Positions 33,647 to 43,199 of a stretch of 64,000 nt of DNA are shown here, piece by piece. Position 1 is the first letter of the stretch. Every line of letters begins with the position of its first letter. The position numbers and the translations under genes were made by a program. Origin of the DNA: Theileria orientalis strain Shintoku (Eukaryota; Apicomplexa; Aconoidasida; Piroplasmida; Theileriidae). The DNA is taken from contig NC_025263.1 in the NCBI RefSeq assembly GCF_000740895.1, positions 992,001 through 1,056,000 on the forward strand, in the 5' to 3' direction. The notes under the pieces are model-generated. The model searched no databases. It saw only the letters and a program-made list of their open reading frames with translations, and had not been told where the DNA came from.

Positions 33647-33728
33647 CGACGGCTGCAGGATTCGAACCTGCGCGGGCATAGCCCAATGGATTTCAAGTCC
33701 ATCTCCTTAACCGCTCGGACAAACCGCC
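33647..33728 (-). tRNA. trnS(uga): tRNA-Ser (anticodon UGA)
   Basis: On the minus strand the acceptor stem GGCGGTT (33728-33722) pairs fully with AGCCGTC (33654-33648), with discriminator G at 33647. The anticodon stem-loop is TGGACTTGAAATCCA with anticodon TGA. A long variable arm (class II) precedes T-stem GCAGG/CCTGC around TTCGAAT. Length is 82 with no intron. It reads codon UCA (and other UCN by wobble). Confidence 0.96.
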
Positions 33729-34830
33729 GACACCACACACCTCAAAATAATGTTTATTAAATTTTATTTTGTCAATTGATGAAGTTTACAATGATCAAGA
33801 TGTTTAAGCACTTACAGATTTTGCTATCCTAAACAGAAAATTGTATCACTATATAATACTTAATAAAATCAATTTTGTTTTGCTTCTAGGATATTTTAGG
33901 CCTCATTCTATAACTCCTTAGATTCATCATATAGTAACCAGAATCCTTACTTACACATTTACAAGATTCTAATCATTTCACAATTTTCATTCAAAATATG
34001 TGCATAATTCAATGAGTTGGAAATTTTTGACCAAACTTTCCTTTGTTTTTAGAGTTTAATTATAAAACATGTTTGGCACCAATAAATAAGTATATTCACT
34101 CTGTTTGTATCATATAGATACGTACTAAATATTATGATGAATTCTAATCACAGAAATATTGTATACAAAATTGATAAATAAGATATATTGCAATTTTTCA
34201 TGATTTTTACATTTATTATTTCTAATTTTGAACTAATATTTTAATATATTTGATATTTTTTCATTTTATATAATCAATTGATATTTAATCTATAAGTTTT
34301 AACGAAAAAGAAAGGGGTGTTATACCTAAAATATATGTGAAATATTTTTGTAAAAATGATAGTAAAACTAAAGGGAACAATAATTTAAAAGGAATCTTAC
34401 TGTATTAATTCATTTCGTGATATAATACAATGTGTAAAATAACAAAGTCTAAAAAGAACACAAAGTAAAAGATAATAATGTTGGATTGATAAAATAATAG
34501 TATTTTAAATCCTATGATAATTATTTTGATATAATAGTGGTTATAAACACCATTGTATGACTTATACAGCAGTTTGTTGCTGAAAAGATACACCCATAAC
34601 TGTAGTGTATCTGTAACACATTTTATCCTGCAAAATGGCCCAAAATGCATGGAATAATTAAATTTATGACATAATATGATTTGATGATTCTTTGGATTCA
34701 ATTTTTAATTTATATAAATCTTCGCCCCAACATTAAATGGAATCACCGGAAAAATTATTTTAGATTTATGTACCAGTTATTGTAGTTTTTAGAGTAAATA
34801 TAGTTTCCCGGTGTTTTTGTAGAGATAAGA
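33729..34830. other. AT-rich spacer of about 1.1 kb upstream of eIF3f
   Basis: This is very AT-rich sequence between the tRNA-Ser gene and eIF3f. A 98-codon minus-strand ORF (34405-34701) is Ile/Tyr/Phe-skewed and has no supporting features. No tandem repeat or RNA gene is recognised. Confidence 0.6.
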
Positions 34831-36134
34831 ATGAGTAGTAGCAACCTTTCGGATTTCATACTCCCCGATTCCTCCCAGCATCTGGGCTCCAAGTGCTTCC
34901 ATTCCACTCCCCTGACCAATATTAAGTGGAAGATTCACCCAACAGTTATATTTACAATTCTAGACTCGTATATGAGGAGGGAGGAGGGCCAGTACAACGT
35001 TATTGGCACGCTTCTCGGGATAGTTTGCGAAGGTAACACAGTAGAAATTACTGACTCCTTCGTCGATCGACACTCGTTGACAGATGAGGTTCGCTCAATT
35101 CCCATTAGTTAGATATAATTCACAAGTTTCAAGCTCGCAATTTGCGATTAGGGCCTGCTTCAAATCATAAAGGACCACCACGAGAACATGTACGAGCTGA
35201 AGCAAAAGATCAACCCGAAGGAGCAAGTAGTCGGCTGGTAAGAGCAACAAAGATAGAGCACTTTAGGTTTTGCACGGGATCTGAAATGACGGAACTGACG
35301 TGCGCAGTGCACGGCTGGTTTAAGCAGTTCAACTCGGTATCGATGTTCTACCCGAATCCGAACCTGTACGAGCCGATACACCTGCTGGTCGACGCGACCT
35401 GCGACAGCGGATCGATGATGATGAAGGTAGGATGCACGCAGCCCCGCTTTCACTGATGCTCACGTAGGCCTACGTTCAACTGCCGCTGACCATAACCAAG
35501 GACGCCTGCTTCCAGTTCCACGAAGTTGACCTTGAGCTGCTGGTGGCGCCCTCAGACACAGCTGGAAGTAAGTGAGACGTCTTAACAGCCGATTTTCAGT
35601 TTCATTCTTGTTAAAATCGCTAGACAACTCAAAAAATAGGAAACCTCTCACAGCAGGTACGAGTTAAGCCACTGGCACCCTCACCAATTAGCAGAAACGC
35701 TGTCACCAAACACCTTCACGAACTCTCTTCTGAAACTTAAGGACCTTCTCGACAAATGTTTGAAACTGGTCGAAGAAGCGATGGTACCGAACTAGATATT
35801 TATATATATGGAAGAACATTTTTGTGCATACACCTCGGTACTAGGTACAAGTATACAATATTTTAGACACTAATGCGGACAGGCGTACAAATCTGTGATT
35901 TAGGAAAACAGAGGCGGTGTTAAAATAAACCCTGAAATAGGAAGGTTCCTGCTGAAAACAGTCTCAACTGAGAAGTTGATGAGTTTGCAAAAGATAGAAA
36001 AGATCTGGGAGTTGGCGATTCAAGATAACCTAATGGTACGTTAAGAGGACCAAATTAATGTGTAGATTGCGTACTTGGCGAACCTCGCTAACCTGCAGTT
36101 CGTGCTCTCAGAGCACTTGAACTCATCCTTCTAA
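34831..36134 (+). CDS. eIF3f: Translation initiation factor eIF3 subunit F
   Basis: Eight exons (34831..35088, 35152..35237, 35267..35426, 35468..35567, 35624..35656, 35692..35783, 35904..36035, 36066..36134) sum to 309 codons. Residues about 30-160 are an MPN domain: 'KIHPTVIFTILDSYMRREE', 'NVIGTLLGIVCEGNTVEITD', then 'QVVGWFCTGSEMT'. As in other eIF3f proteins the JAMM zinc-binding His-x-His of deubiquitinases is not present. The C-terminal part ('KDLLDKCLKLVEEAM', 'IAYLANLANLQFVLSEHL') is the MIT-like helical end typical of eIF3f. It is a core component of the eIF3 octamer on the 40S ribosome. Every spacer between exons is short (29-120 nt). Confidence 0.92.
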
Positions 36135-36359
36135 ACGGGTCATTTGAAGCCATCGCATCTCAGACTCCTTGACCCCGTTTGAAAATTCTTCAATCCTAAG
36201 TTCAAAGTGTATATTTAAAACAGGCTGTTTGTCAATGTGTGCAGATATGTAAATACATGGGAGGATAAATAGGAATATGGATATATAGAAGGGTAAATAA
36301 GTGTATAAATAGGTATGGGATGTTGATAGTGGCAACTAAGTAGCTTGACTAAATTGTGC

Positions 36360-37964
36360 TCACAGTTCATGTATTTCCTGAGTGTTCTGGGAAATGTTGG
36401 CCTCCTCCTTGTACTGAGATAGGTCCTCGATGTCCATGAAGGTGATGCTGTCGGCCAGGTCGTAGAGGTTCACGTTCACGTTCTTCTCGAAGACGTTTAG
36501 CTTGTTCCCGTCGAGGAGCTCGAAGGGCACCTAAGCGACGTATAAAGGGTGGAGAGTACCTCGATGGAGTTTGAGGCGGTGGTGTTGAGAGAGTTGTAGA
36601 CGCGAATGTTGCGCACCAGGTTCTTCCCCAACCTGGGAACGGAGTTCTCAATCAGGAGGGAGAGCTCGCCGAAAAGTCCCATCGCCTCGTTCATGCTCTC
36701 GTTCTTTGATATGAACAGGATCAGCTTCTTCTCCTCGACCAGGGAGATGTTGTTGTACATCTTCTTTATGTTCTGGTTCTCAGTCTTGAGCGCCCAGGGC
36801 GCCAGGACGTATATGGGATTCACCACGTAGGCCGCCGAGGCCTCGAAGTCCTTCAAGTCGACGTTGTTGAGCTCGTTTTCAACTGCGAACCCGAATGAGA
36901 AGCACAGCACCCTGTTGCTGAAGTTTCTCTTCATGGGTTTCTTTTTCTAAATAAGTCAGTGATTGTAGATGTGTATGCAAGTGAGTGTCCGTGCAGGCAC
37001 GAATCGGTGTGCAAGGCTGCTTATCTATGTATCCTAGCGACTTTAGTACCTTGAGTTGCGATTTGGTGTCTGAAAGTTAAAATTAGGGGACTCGACTTAC
37101 TGTATCTCTGCAGACTGACTAGGTAGTTCTTAGTTTCCTTCATCTCGCCCTAAAATTGAGTTGACGTGATTCACAAGGGTGTAAACTAACTGCCAAGTAC
37201 GAGTCGAAGAGCCACTGTATGCTTAAGCAGGGAATGGTGGCCGACGCGTCGATGATTCCGTCCTCGAAGCTCTCGTCGAAGGTCTTGCAGAACAGCAAGT
37301 ACAGCTTCCCTTCGTGTTTGAAGTCTATGTAATTGGCGTGAGCGAGTGTGTGTGCGTGTGCCCAGATTACGTGTAAGGAGATAAACTAACTTTGATCTTT
37401 TAGTTGAGAATAGTCGATGAATGAGAAGCCGCAGTGTGCTATGAACCTGTGCAGTGTGTCGAAACTGCATTTGATGTCGCTCATGTCACTCACTCTGCCG
37501 CAGAGCACATTGTTCAAGGAGCCTATCAGTGAAACGTGCAGGTCGCTGCGCCCGAACTGCAGACAGTTGAACTTCCTGTTTGCTCTGAAGATCGGCATTG
37601 TGTCTGAGGAGTAGATTTTATTGTCCCTGTTACAGCTGTAAAGCCATATCGGCGTGACTAGCTTGTAGTCCACTGAGTTCGGGGGCTTCACCTCAACTCC
37701 CAAAGAGTAGTTACACAGGTAAAAGTGGACTGGAATTTTCCTCACATCGACCTTCTTATTAGGGTACTTGACGATGTTGGCTCCTTTGGTGATGAGCGAT
37801 TTTAGCAAACAGACAACCAGGTCCCTGCAACTGTCAAGCTGGTCATCGAAGCCCAGAAGGCATATAGTTTTGTTGTGCCATAACCCTGATTCCGCATCGT
37901 TTTTCCAAAACTCGTCTTTGAGATAAACTGACTTGTACACATCGTCAAAAAATAAACTGGGCAT
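36360..37964 (-). CDS. BRCT-domain-like nuclear protein
   Basis: Six exons (37964..37391, 37324..37191, 37149..37101, 37069..37050, 36946..36560, 36530..36360; one is only 20 nt) encode 444 residues. The first half has two BRCT-like units: 'KTICLLGFDDQLDSCRDLV' with 'KSLITKGANIVKYPN', and, near residue 195-235, 'KLYLLFCKTFDESFEDGI' ending in the helix 'SIQWLFDSYLA', where the tryptophan is the conserved BRCT residue. The second half is unassigned and helical with an acidic C-terminus. BRCT repeats bind phosphopeptides in DNA-damage and replication complexes (for example TopBP1/Dpb11). The match is by motif and moderate. It converges on eIF3f, 225 bp apart. Confidence 0.6.
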
Positions 37965-38427
37965 AATAAAAATTCAATGTATATAGTACGTGTAACTCCG
38001 GGTGTGTATTAATTTGATTTATTTCATGGTTGATATTTGTAGGATTGTGCTATGTGCACAGCAACCGGAGTGATTGCTTATATTCAGCCGTTTTTAAACT
38101 GAAAAATATAAATGCTTTATTTAAAAATGAAATAACAAATATGTGTTAAGTTGAATGTGATTTCTAAAAGTAGTTAAGCCCTTTAAACAATATTCTTGAA
38201 CCCAATAGAATCCTGTAAGAATTAAAGTTTATACTGTAAGATATGGTTGTCATTTATATATATATTAAATTATTTAAATTCCGATGTGATTTAAGCTGTA
38301 TTTAATAGTGGATACAATTCTGATTTGTTTATAAATTTTAATACATCCTAATACATAAAATACAATTTAAAGGTGTAAATTATAATAATATCGACTTTTA
38401 TTTTAATTAAACTAGATTACACAAATT
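37965..38427. other. AT-rich divergent spacer
   Basis: 463 bp separate the BRCT-like gene (-) from the next plus-strand gene. It presumably holds two promoters. No ORF, repeat or RNA gene is seen. Confidence 0.6.
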
Positions 38428-39849
38428 ATGAAAAGGAAATTAGAAGAAGAAACTGTAAATTTAATTGGAAGGTCGGCCGCTGAGAGGAGTTTAGATCGTT
38501 TCTATAATAGGCAACGAACAGAGTTGAAAAAAATAAAGAGCAATAAGGATGAAAGCACTTCGATGTTCGATTTTAATAAGGTTGTACCTTTTCCGGAAGT
38601 CACTAAGCCTGAAAAGGACTCCAAAGCCGAGTCGGAGCCTAAGGTGAAATCGGAGCCTGTGAAGAGAAAGCTGAAGGAGGTATTGTCGGATTTAAGCAAG
38701 AAGCACATACCAAACAGAAATAAGTTTGCGAAGAGTGTGTCACTTTTGGCGAAGCTCGCGAACTCCTTTTTCAAGGAATCGTATAAAACTGAACCTGAAG
38801 TGACGTATGTGGACTTCCTTTCAGTTTTCTCCGCCGTTAACGATGCGTTCGTCAAGGAGTTCTCTGGGACAGTGCCCAAGGACTGTTTTGATGAGAAAGC
38901 GGCGCTAGTCGCCCTAACTGAGGTTATCGACTACGTCATAGAATCGCAGTCGGCTCACGCTGCCGTTAGCCCGGAATCGGAATGTGCAAAGAAGGAGTCG
39001 AGTGACGCTAGGTGCAAATCAGAATCGGAGGCGCCCTCGGAACCTGCAGAGCTCAATTTGAACTCAGGAGAGCTCCTGTTTCTCAAGTTGCTCAAAATGA
39101 GCTTCGGGTACCCATCGTCCCTGTGGTACGAAAATGACCCCTTCGCCTTCCACAACACTGTGAACACGCTGAGGCGCTTTTTCGAGGACTTTCTGGAGGA
39201 TACGAAGACCGGCTTTGTCCTCAGGGACGTCGCCAGAGTTAACAGCGACCCCTTTGAGCTCCCGACCAGGGACGAACTCTTGTCACTGCAGCTCAAGGCG
39301 TTCGTCAGGACTCTGGGAGTTGTGTTCTGTTTTTTTGAATTCCCGTGGTCTAAATCGTCTTTAGTGCCTCTTTTCGGCCTTGTTTACCTCAAGAGGTATG
39401 TTTCTATTTGGAATTGCCCATCTCCACTTCTACCTATGATTACACATACATATATTTACACACAGATGCACCATTTATATAATATTGTGTGTAGGCACGT
39501 GTTTGAGGAGGCTGATCAATCGCGCATCTCAACTTGGCAGTCACACATCAACGCCAACAAGAGCAAAGGTGCTAAAAGTAAGTCTACCTTTGGCACTTAT
39601 CTGTCTGTTCAATCCGTTATTTTTATCCATTCAGACGTACAACCATACTTACACCCATACATACGCCCATACTTTCAGACATTTATCAGTATTTAATTAT
39701 CACCTTACCTCTCGTTACTAATTGATTTTTCAGCCATTACCGTTCAATCGATTGGTGAGTCCTCATTTGAAGTCCGCGACGGCAGGGATGAAAAGGTCAC
39801 GAGCGTCCACGGCTCGCAGGTTTGGACTGACCGTCAACTGCGTCTTTAA
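38428..39849 (+). CDS. Unknown conserved-looking protein, likely nuclear
   Basis: Exons 38428..39395, 39495..39577 and 39734..39849 sum to 388 codons. I do not recognise the family. The N-terminal 100 residues are Lys/Glu-rich with basic runs ('MKRKLEEE', 'KRKLKEVL') that resemble nuclear localisation signals. Residues 90-330 are helical with well-ordered aromatic positions ('LKMSFGYPSSLWYENDPFAF', 'LKAFVRTLGVVFCFFEFPW'), so a folded domain is likely. A Ser/Glu-rich linker lies near residue 185. The C-terminal exon is short and charged. Nothing suggests secretion. Confidence 0.78.
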
Positions 39850-40215
39850 ATGTATTGCACATATTTACACGAGTAGATTTACATAAACGCAACCATATGT
39901 GTAAATCCACATAAACGTAACCATATGTGTAAATCCACATAAACGTAACCATACGTGTAAATACACATAAACATACGCATAAGAGCAAGTAACTTGTGCA
40001 AATCTGCATACTACATTGAAGTGGTCGTGTGTGATTAACATGTTAATACGGCCGGGTTACCCTGAGTGGTGATGCCAGGCGTGTTAAATGTTAAACGGCT
40101 GAATCAAATCACTAATAAGCCCATTTAGTAATTGAATTCACAGAATCCAATCGATGGAATTGGTTAAAAAGGGGTGAGGTTCATTTCGGGAAATGGCTGA
40201 CAGCGTTGCGATAGT
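39850..40215. repeat. Convergent spacer with 28-bp tandem repeat
   Basis: From about 39882 to 39975 the unit 'CATAAACGTAACCATATGTG' plus 'TAAATCCA' (28 bases) occurs about 3.5 times with small changes. The rest, up to the V-ATPase B stop codon, is mixed sequence without an ORF of note. The unit length equals that of the lipin-intron minisatellite but the sequence is unrelated. Confidence 0.85.
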
Positions 40216-41691
40216 CTATAGGGACCGCGGGTAGTACTTCTTCACGATGTCAGTCTTAATCTTTTTGAGCATGTCCTCGGGGAAGGTGCGGAGGAGCTCC
40301 CAGCAGATGTCCAGGGATTGCTCTATCGTCCTCCGCTCGTACTGGCCCTGCCTCAGGAACTTGTTCTCGAAGTTGTCCGTGAACTCCAGGTATAGCAGGT
40401 CCTCAGACGAGAGCGCCTCCTCTCCTATCACCGCCTTCATCGCCCTCGTGTCCTGGCCGATCGCGTAGTCGGAGTAGAGCTGGTCGCTCACGCTCGGGTG
40501 GTCCTCGCGCGTCAAGTCGGCGCCGATGCCCGACTTCATGAGCCTGCTGAGGCTCGGGAGCACGTTGATCGGCGGGTAGATGCCCTTGTTGTGCAGCGTC
40601 CTGTCCACGAAGATCTGGCCCTCCGTGATGTACCCCGTCAGGTCCGGAATCGGGTGTGTGATGTCGTCGTTGGGCATCGTGAGGATTGGGAACTGCGTGA
40701 TGCTTCCGTTGGAGCCCGTGATCCTGCCCGCCCTCTCGTAGAGGCTCGCGAGGTCCGTGTACATGTACCCCGGGTAGCCTCTCCGCCCGGGCACCTCCTC
40801 CCTGGCCGCGGAGACCTCTCTGAGCGCGTCAGCGTACGAGGACATGTCCGTCAGGATGACGAAGACGTTCATCTCCCGGTCGAAGGCCAGGTACTCCGCC
40901 GCCGTGTACGCGTACCTCGGCGTGATGATGCGCTCCACTGCCGGGTCGTTGGCCAGGTTCAGGAAGAGCACCACCCTCGACATCGACCCGTTCTGCTCAA
41001 AGTCCTGTCTGAAGAAGTTGGCCGTCTCCAGATTAACGCCCATTGCTGCGAACACCACTGCAAAGTTGTCCGGGTGCCTGTCCACGACGTCCTTCCCCTC
41101 GACCAGACGCGCCTGCCTGCAAATCTGGGCTCCTATCTCGTTGTGCGGAAGACCGGCTGCGCTGAAGAGCGGAATCTTCTGTCCCAGCACTATGGAATTC
41201 ATCACGTCGATCGTGGAAATGCCAGTTTCCAGAATCTCCCGAGGGTGCATCCTGCAAATTGGATTTATGGGATATCCGTTGACGTCGACGTAGTCGTCGG
41301 CCAAAATTGAGGGTCCGGAATCAATTGTGGCTCCGCTTCCGTTGAAAACACGGCCTAGCATATCCTCCGATACCGACATCTTCAGGGTTTCCCCCGTCAT
41401 ATCGACTGTGCAAGATTTATTGTCTATGCCGGAAGTTCCCTCAAACACCTGTACGACGGCAACGTCCCCTTTCACCTCGAGAATCTGGCCTCTCCGGGTA
41501 GACCCATCTCCCATATTTATTCTTACAATTTCAGAATAACGAGGCAACCTTATTTTGTCCAATATCACCAAGGGTCCCTTGACACCTGTGATTGTGCGAT
41601 ATCTTAAGCTTGGCTCAAAACAAAAATCAGTTTTAGCGGCCTTGGCCATTTCACTATAAGCTTGTTCAGAACTTAAAACGGATTTATCCAT
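40216..41691 (-). CDS. ATP6V1B: V-type proton ATPase subunit B
   Basis: A single uninterrupted exon encodes 491 residues, close to the usual length. Recognisable blocks are '[20 protein letters not shown]', '[20 protein letters not shown]', '[20 protein letters not shown]', '[19 protein letters not shown]', '[20 protein letters not shown]' and '[20 protein letters not shown]'. Subunit B is the non-catalytic nucleotide-binding subunit of the cytosolic V1 sector, alternating with A, and also binds actin in other eukaryotes. The proton pump acidifies vacuoles and secretory organelles. It is GC-rich and intronless, unlike most genes here. Subunit d of the same complex is about 12 kb to the right. 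Confidence 0.98.
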   Translation of the reverse strand: MDKSVLSSEQAYSEMAKAAKTDFCFEPSLRYRTITGVKGPLVILDKIRLPRYSEIVRINMGDGSTRRGQILEVKGDVAVVQVFEGTSGIDNKSCTVDMTGETLKMSVSEDMLGRVFNGSGATIDSGPSILADDYVDVNGYPINPICRMHPREILETGISTIDVMNSIVLGQKIPLFSAAGLPHNEIGAQICRQARLVEGKDVVDRHPDNFAVVFAAMGVNLETANFFRQDFEQNGSMSRVVLFLNLANDPAVERIITPRYAYTAAEYLAFDREMNVFVILTDMSSYADALREVSAAREEVPGRRGYPGYMYTDLASLYERAGRITGSNGSITQFPILTMPNDDITHPIPDLTGYITEGQIFVDRTLHNKGIYPPINVLPSLSRLMKSGIGADLTREDHPSVSDQLYSDYAIGQDTRAMKAVIGEEALSSEDLLYLEFTDNFENKFLRQGQYERRTIEQSLDICWELLRTFPEDMLKKIKTDIVKKYYPRSL

Positions 41692-42011
41692 TTTTAAAAT
41701 AGGAAAAAAGAATATTCAGTGAGTATTTGAGTGTGTCCCCGGGGCCTTAATGGGGAGTGACGTATCGAGAAAAGTGCTAGCAGAAACCAACGTAACTATT
41801 TATGTCTGTTTAAATAAGTTGTAAATGTATACTAGTATTTATAATCTTGAATAGATATTTCAGAAAATTTTTTGAAGCCACCATTCACTTGCTTCAATAC
41901 AATTTTCACGATTTGTTGCGAATACGCACTCGATTTAACTTAGAATGTCCTTGCGACTCAACAGGTTTCTAGAGGAAGCTTGCTGGCCGTTGTTTATAAA
42001 AGACCACCTTT
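41692..42011. promoter_or_regulatory. Divergent promoter region of V-ATPase B and a secreted-protein gene
   Basis: 320 bp lie between two divergent start codons. Near 41738-41758 a short GC-rich patch includes the palindrome CCCCGGGG followed by 'CCTTAATGGGGAG' in an otherwise AT-rich region. The patch is a candidate regulatory element only; I know of no named factor for it. Confidence 0.35.
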
Positions 42012-42959
42012 ATGCTTGTGTCATATAAGCAATGCCTGGCTTGGCTTGCCCTTTCACTCACTTTACTCTGCATTGAGTCTTCCAATTGCCTGGACATTTC
42101 TGACCCACGGGGATCTATTCAAGAAGATCCCTATGTGGAGCAAACCGGCGTAAATGAAGGGCCAGGGCCGCCTTCGGACCCGCCCCCTCCGGTCGGATTT
42201 GCAACCGATAAATCTGCTTCAAGATCCGTTTTCAAGAGTATGTTTAACTACCTGTTTGGTTTAGACTATCCATACCATCAATTCACGCCGCCCAAAGAAG
42301 AAGAAAGGATAGAAATACCGCAGTCGCTGTACACGAAGAAGAAAGTGGATCTTGACGTTCTCGATTTCACGGATATCGACGACGATAAGCTAAATAAACT
42401 ATTGTACGATGTTTTACTCGATTATCACCCCGGGCATTTCACGCAATACAAATCCGAATGGGGACACACGGTTCTGACCAAGGACGGTCAAATACCGCTC
42501 ACCGGAGATGCAATCCATTTCGACATTTTCGATGGATACCTGCCCATGGGTATAACATTCAACGATTTGCGCGTCCTCTTCCTATACACAATCCAGGAGG
42601 GCTTCTACCTATACAAAGTTAAGTTCGGCGACATGGTCGTCACACTCAGACCGGATTTAGAGAACGTCACGGTGCACCTATTCGAGAACTACGGCGGTCT
42701 TATGATCATCCGCATCCTTTTCTTCATCGAGGGCATGTTCGAGAAGCACGAATACATCGAAACTGGACGTAAAACTCGGCTGTTCAAAAAAATGTCTGGC
42801 AGAAGTATCACACCGCCAATGCCAAAGTTCCCAGCCGACCAGGAAGTAACGGAGGAAATGATTCTGCAATGGATGAAAGAGAGATATAGGGGCATAGCCA
42901 AGTCCAATCCCCCTATCGTTGAAGAACTTGTAAATTATAAGATCGTTTTCACGCGATAG
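42012..42959 (+). CDS. Secreted protein of unknown function
   Basis: A single exon encodes 315 residues. It starts with a clear signal peptide ('CLAWLALSLTLLCIESSNC', cleavage expected near residue 26). A Pro/Gly-rich linker follows (residues 30-60), then a folded-looking domain of about 200 residues with a high content of aromatic and acidic residues ('HFDIFDGYLPMGITF', 'VLFLYTIQEGFYLYKVKFGD'), and a short basic C-terminus. Only a few cysteines are present, there is no second hydrophobic segment, and no GPI-type tail. The family is not recognised. It is probably exported or stored in a secretory organelle and probably restricted to piroplasms (inference from neighbours and lack of recognition). 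Confidence 0.8.
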   Translation: MLVSYKQCLAWLALSLTLLCIESSNCLDISDPRGSIQEDPYVEQTGVNEGPGPPSDPPPPVGFATDKSASRSVFKSMFNYLFGLDYPYHQFTPPKEEERIEIPQSLYTKKKVDLDVLDFTDIDDDKLNKLLYDVLLDYHPGHFTQYKSEWGHTVLTKDGQIPLTGDAIHFDIFDGYLPMGITFNDLRVLFLYTIQEGFYLYKVKFGDMVVTLRPDLENVTVHLFENYGGLMIIRILFFIEGMFEKHEYIETGRKTRLFKKMSGRSITPPMPKFPADQEVTEEMILQWMKERYRGIAKSNPPIVEELVNYKIVFTR

Positions 42960-43199
42960 TGTATAATATTGTTCTTTGCTAGCGCGTACGTGCTTGGTAA
43001 ATTCGTATATCTTAGCATAGTTACAGGGTCCGGGCGTCGTCTCCGGGCCTTTTAACCTGTTATAGGTCCGTGTGTGCGGACTTCGGGCAACTGCACTTCA
43101 CATGTGTCGCACGTGCAGTGAGACCTGGGACCCGAGTATATACACATGACATTAGGTATGAAGTAAGTAAATATTCGCGTACGTGTATAAATATTAAAT

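Noticed and set aside
34405..34701. 98-codon minus-strand ORF in the spacer before eIF3f
   Set aside because: Ile/Tyr/Phe composition expected from AT-rich DNA; no homologous motif.
40498..41310. 270-codon plus-strand ORF opposite V-ATPase B
   Set aside because: Arg/Val/Asp-rich antisense shadow of a highly conserved gene.
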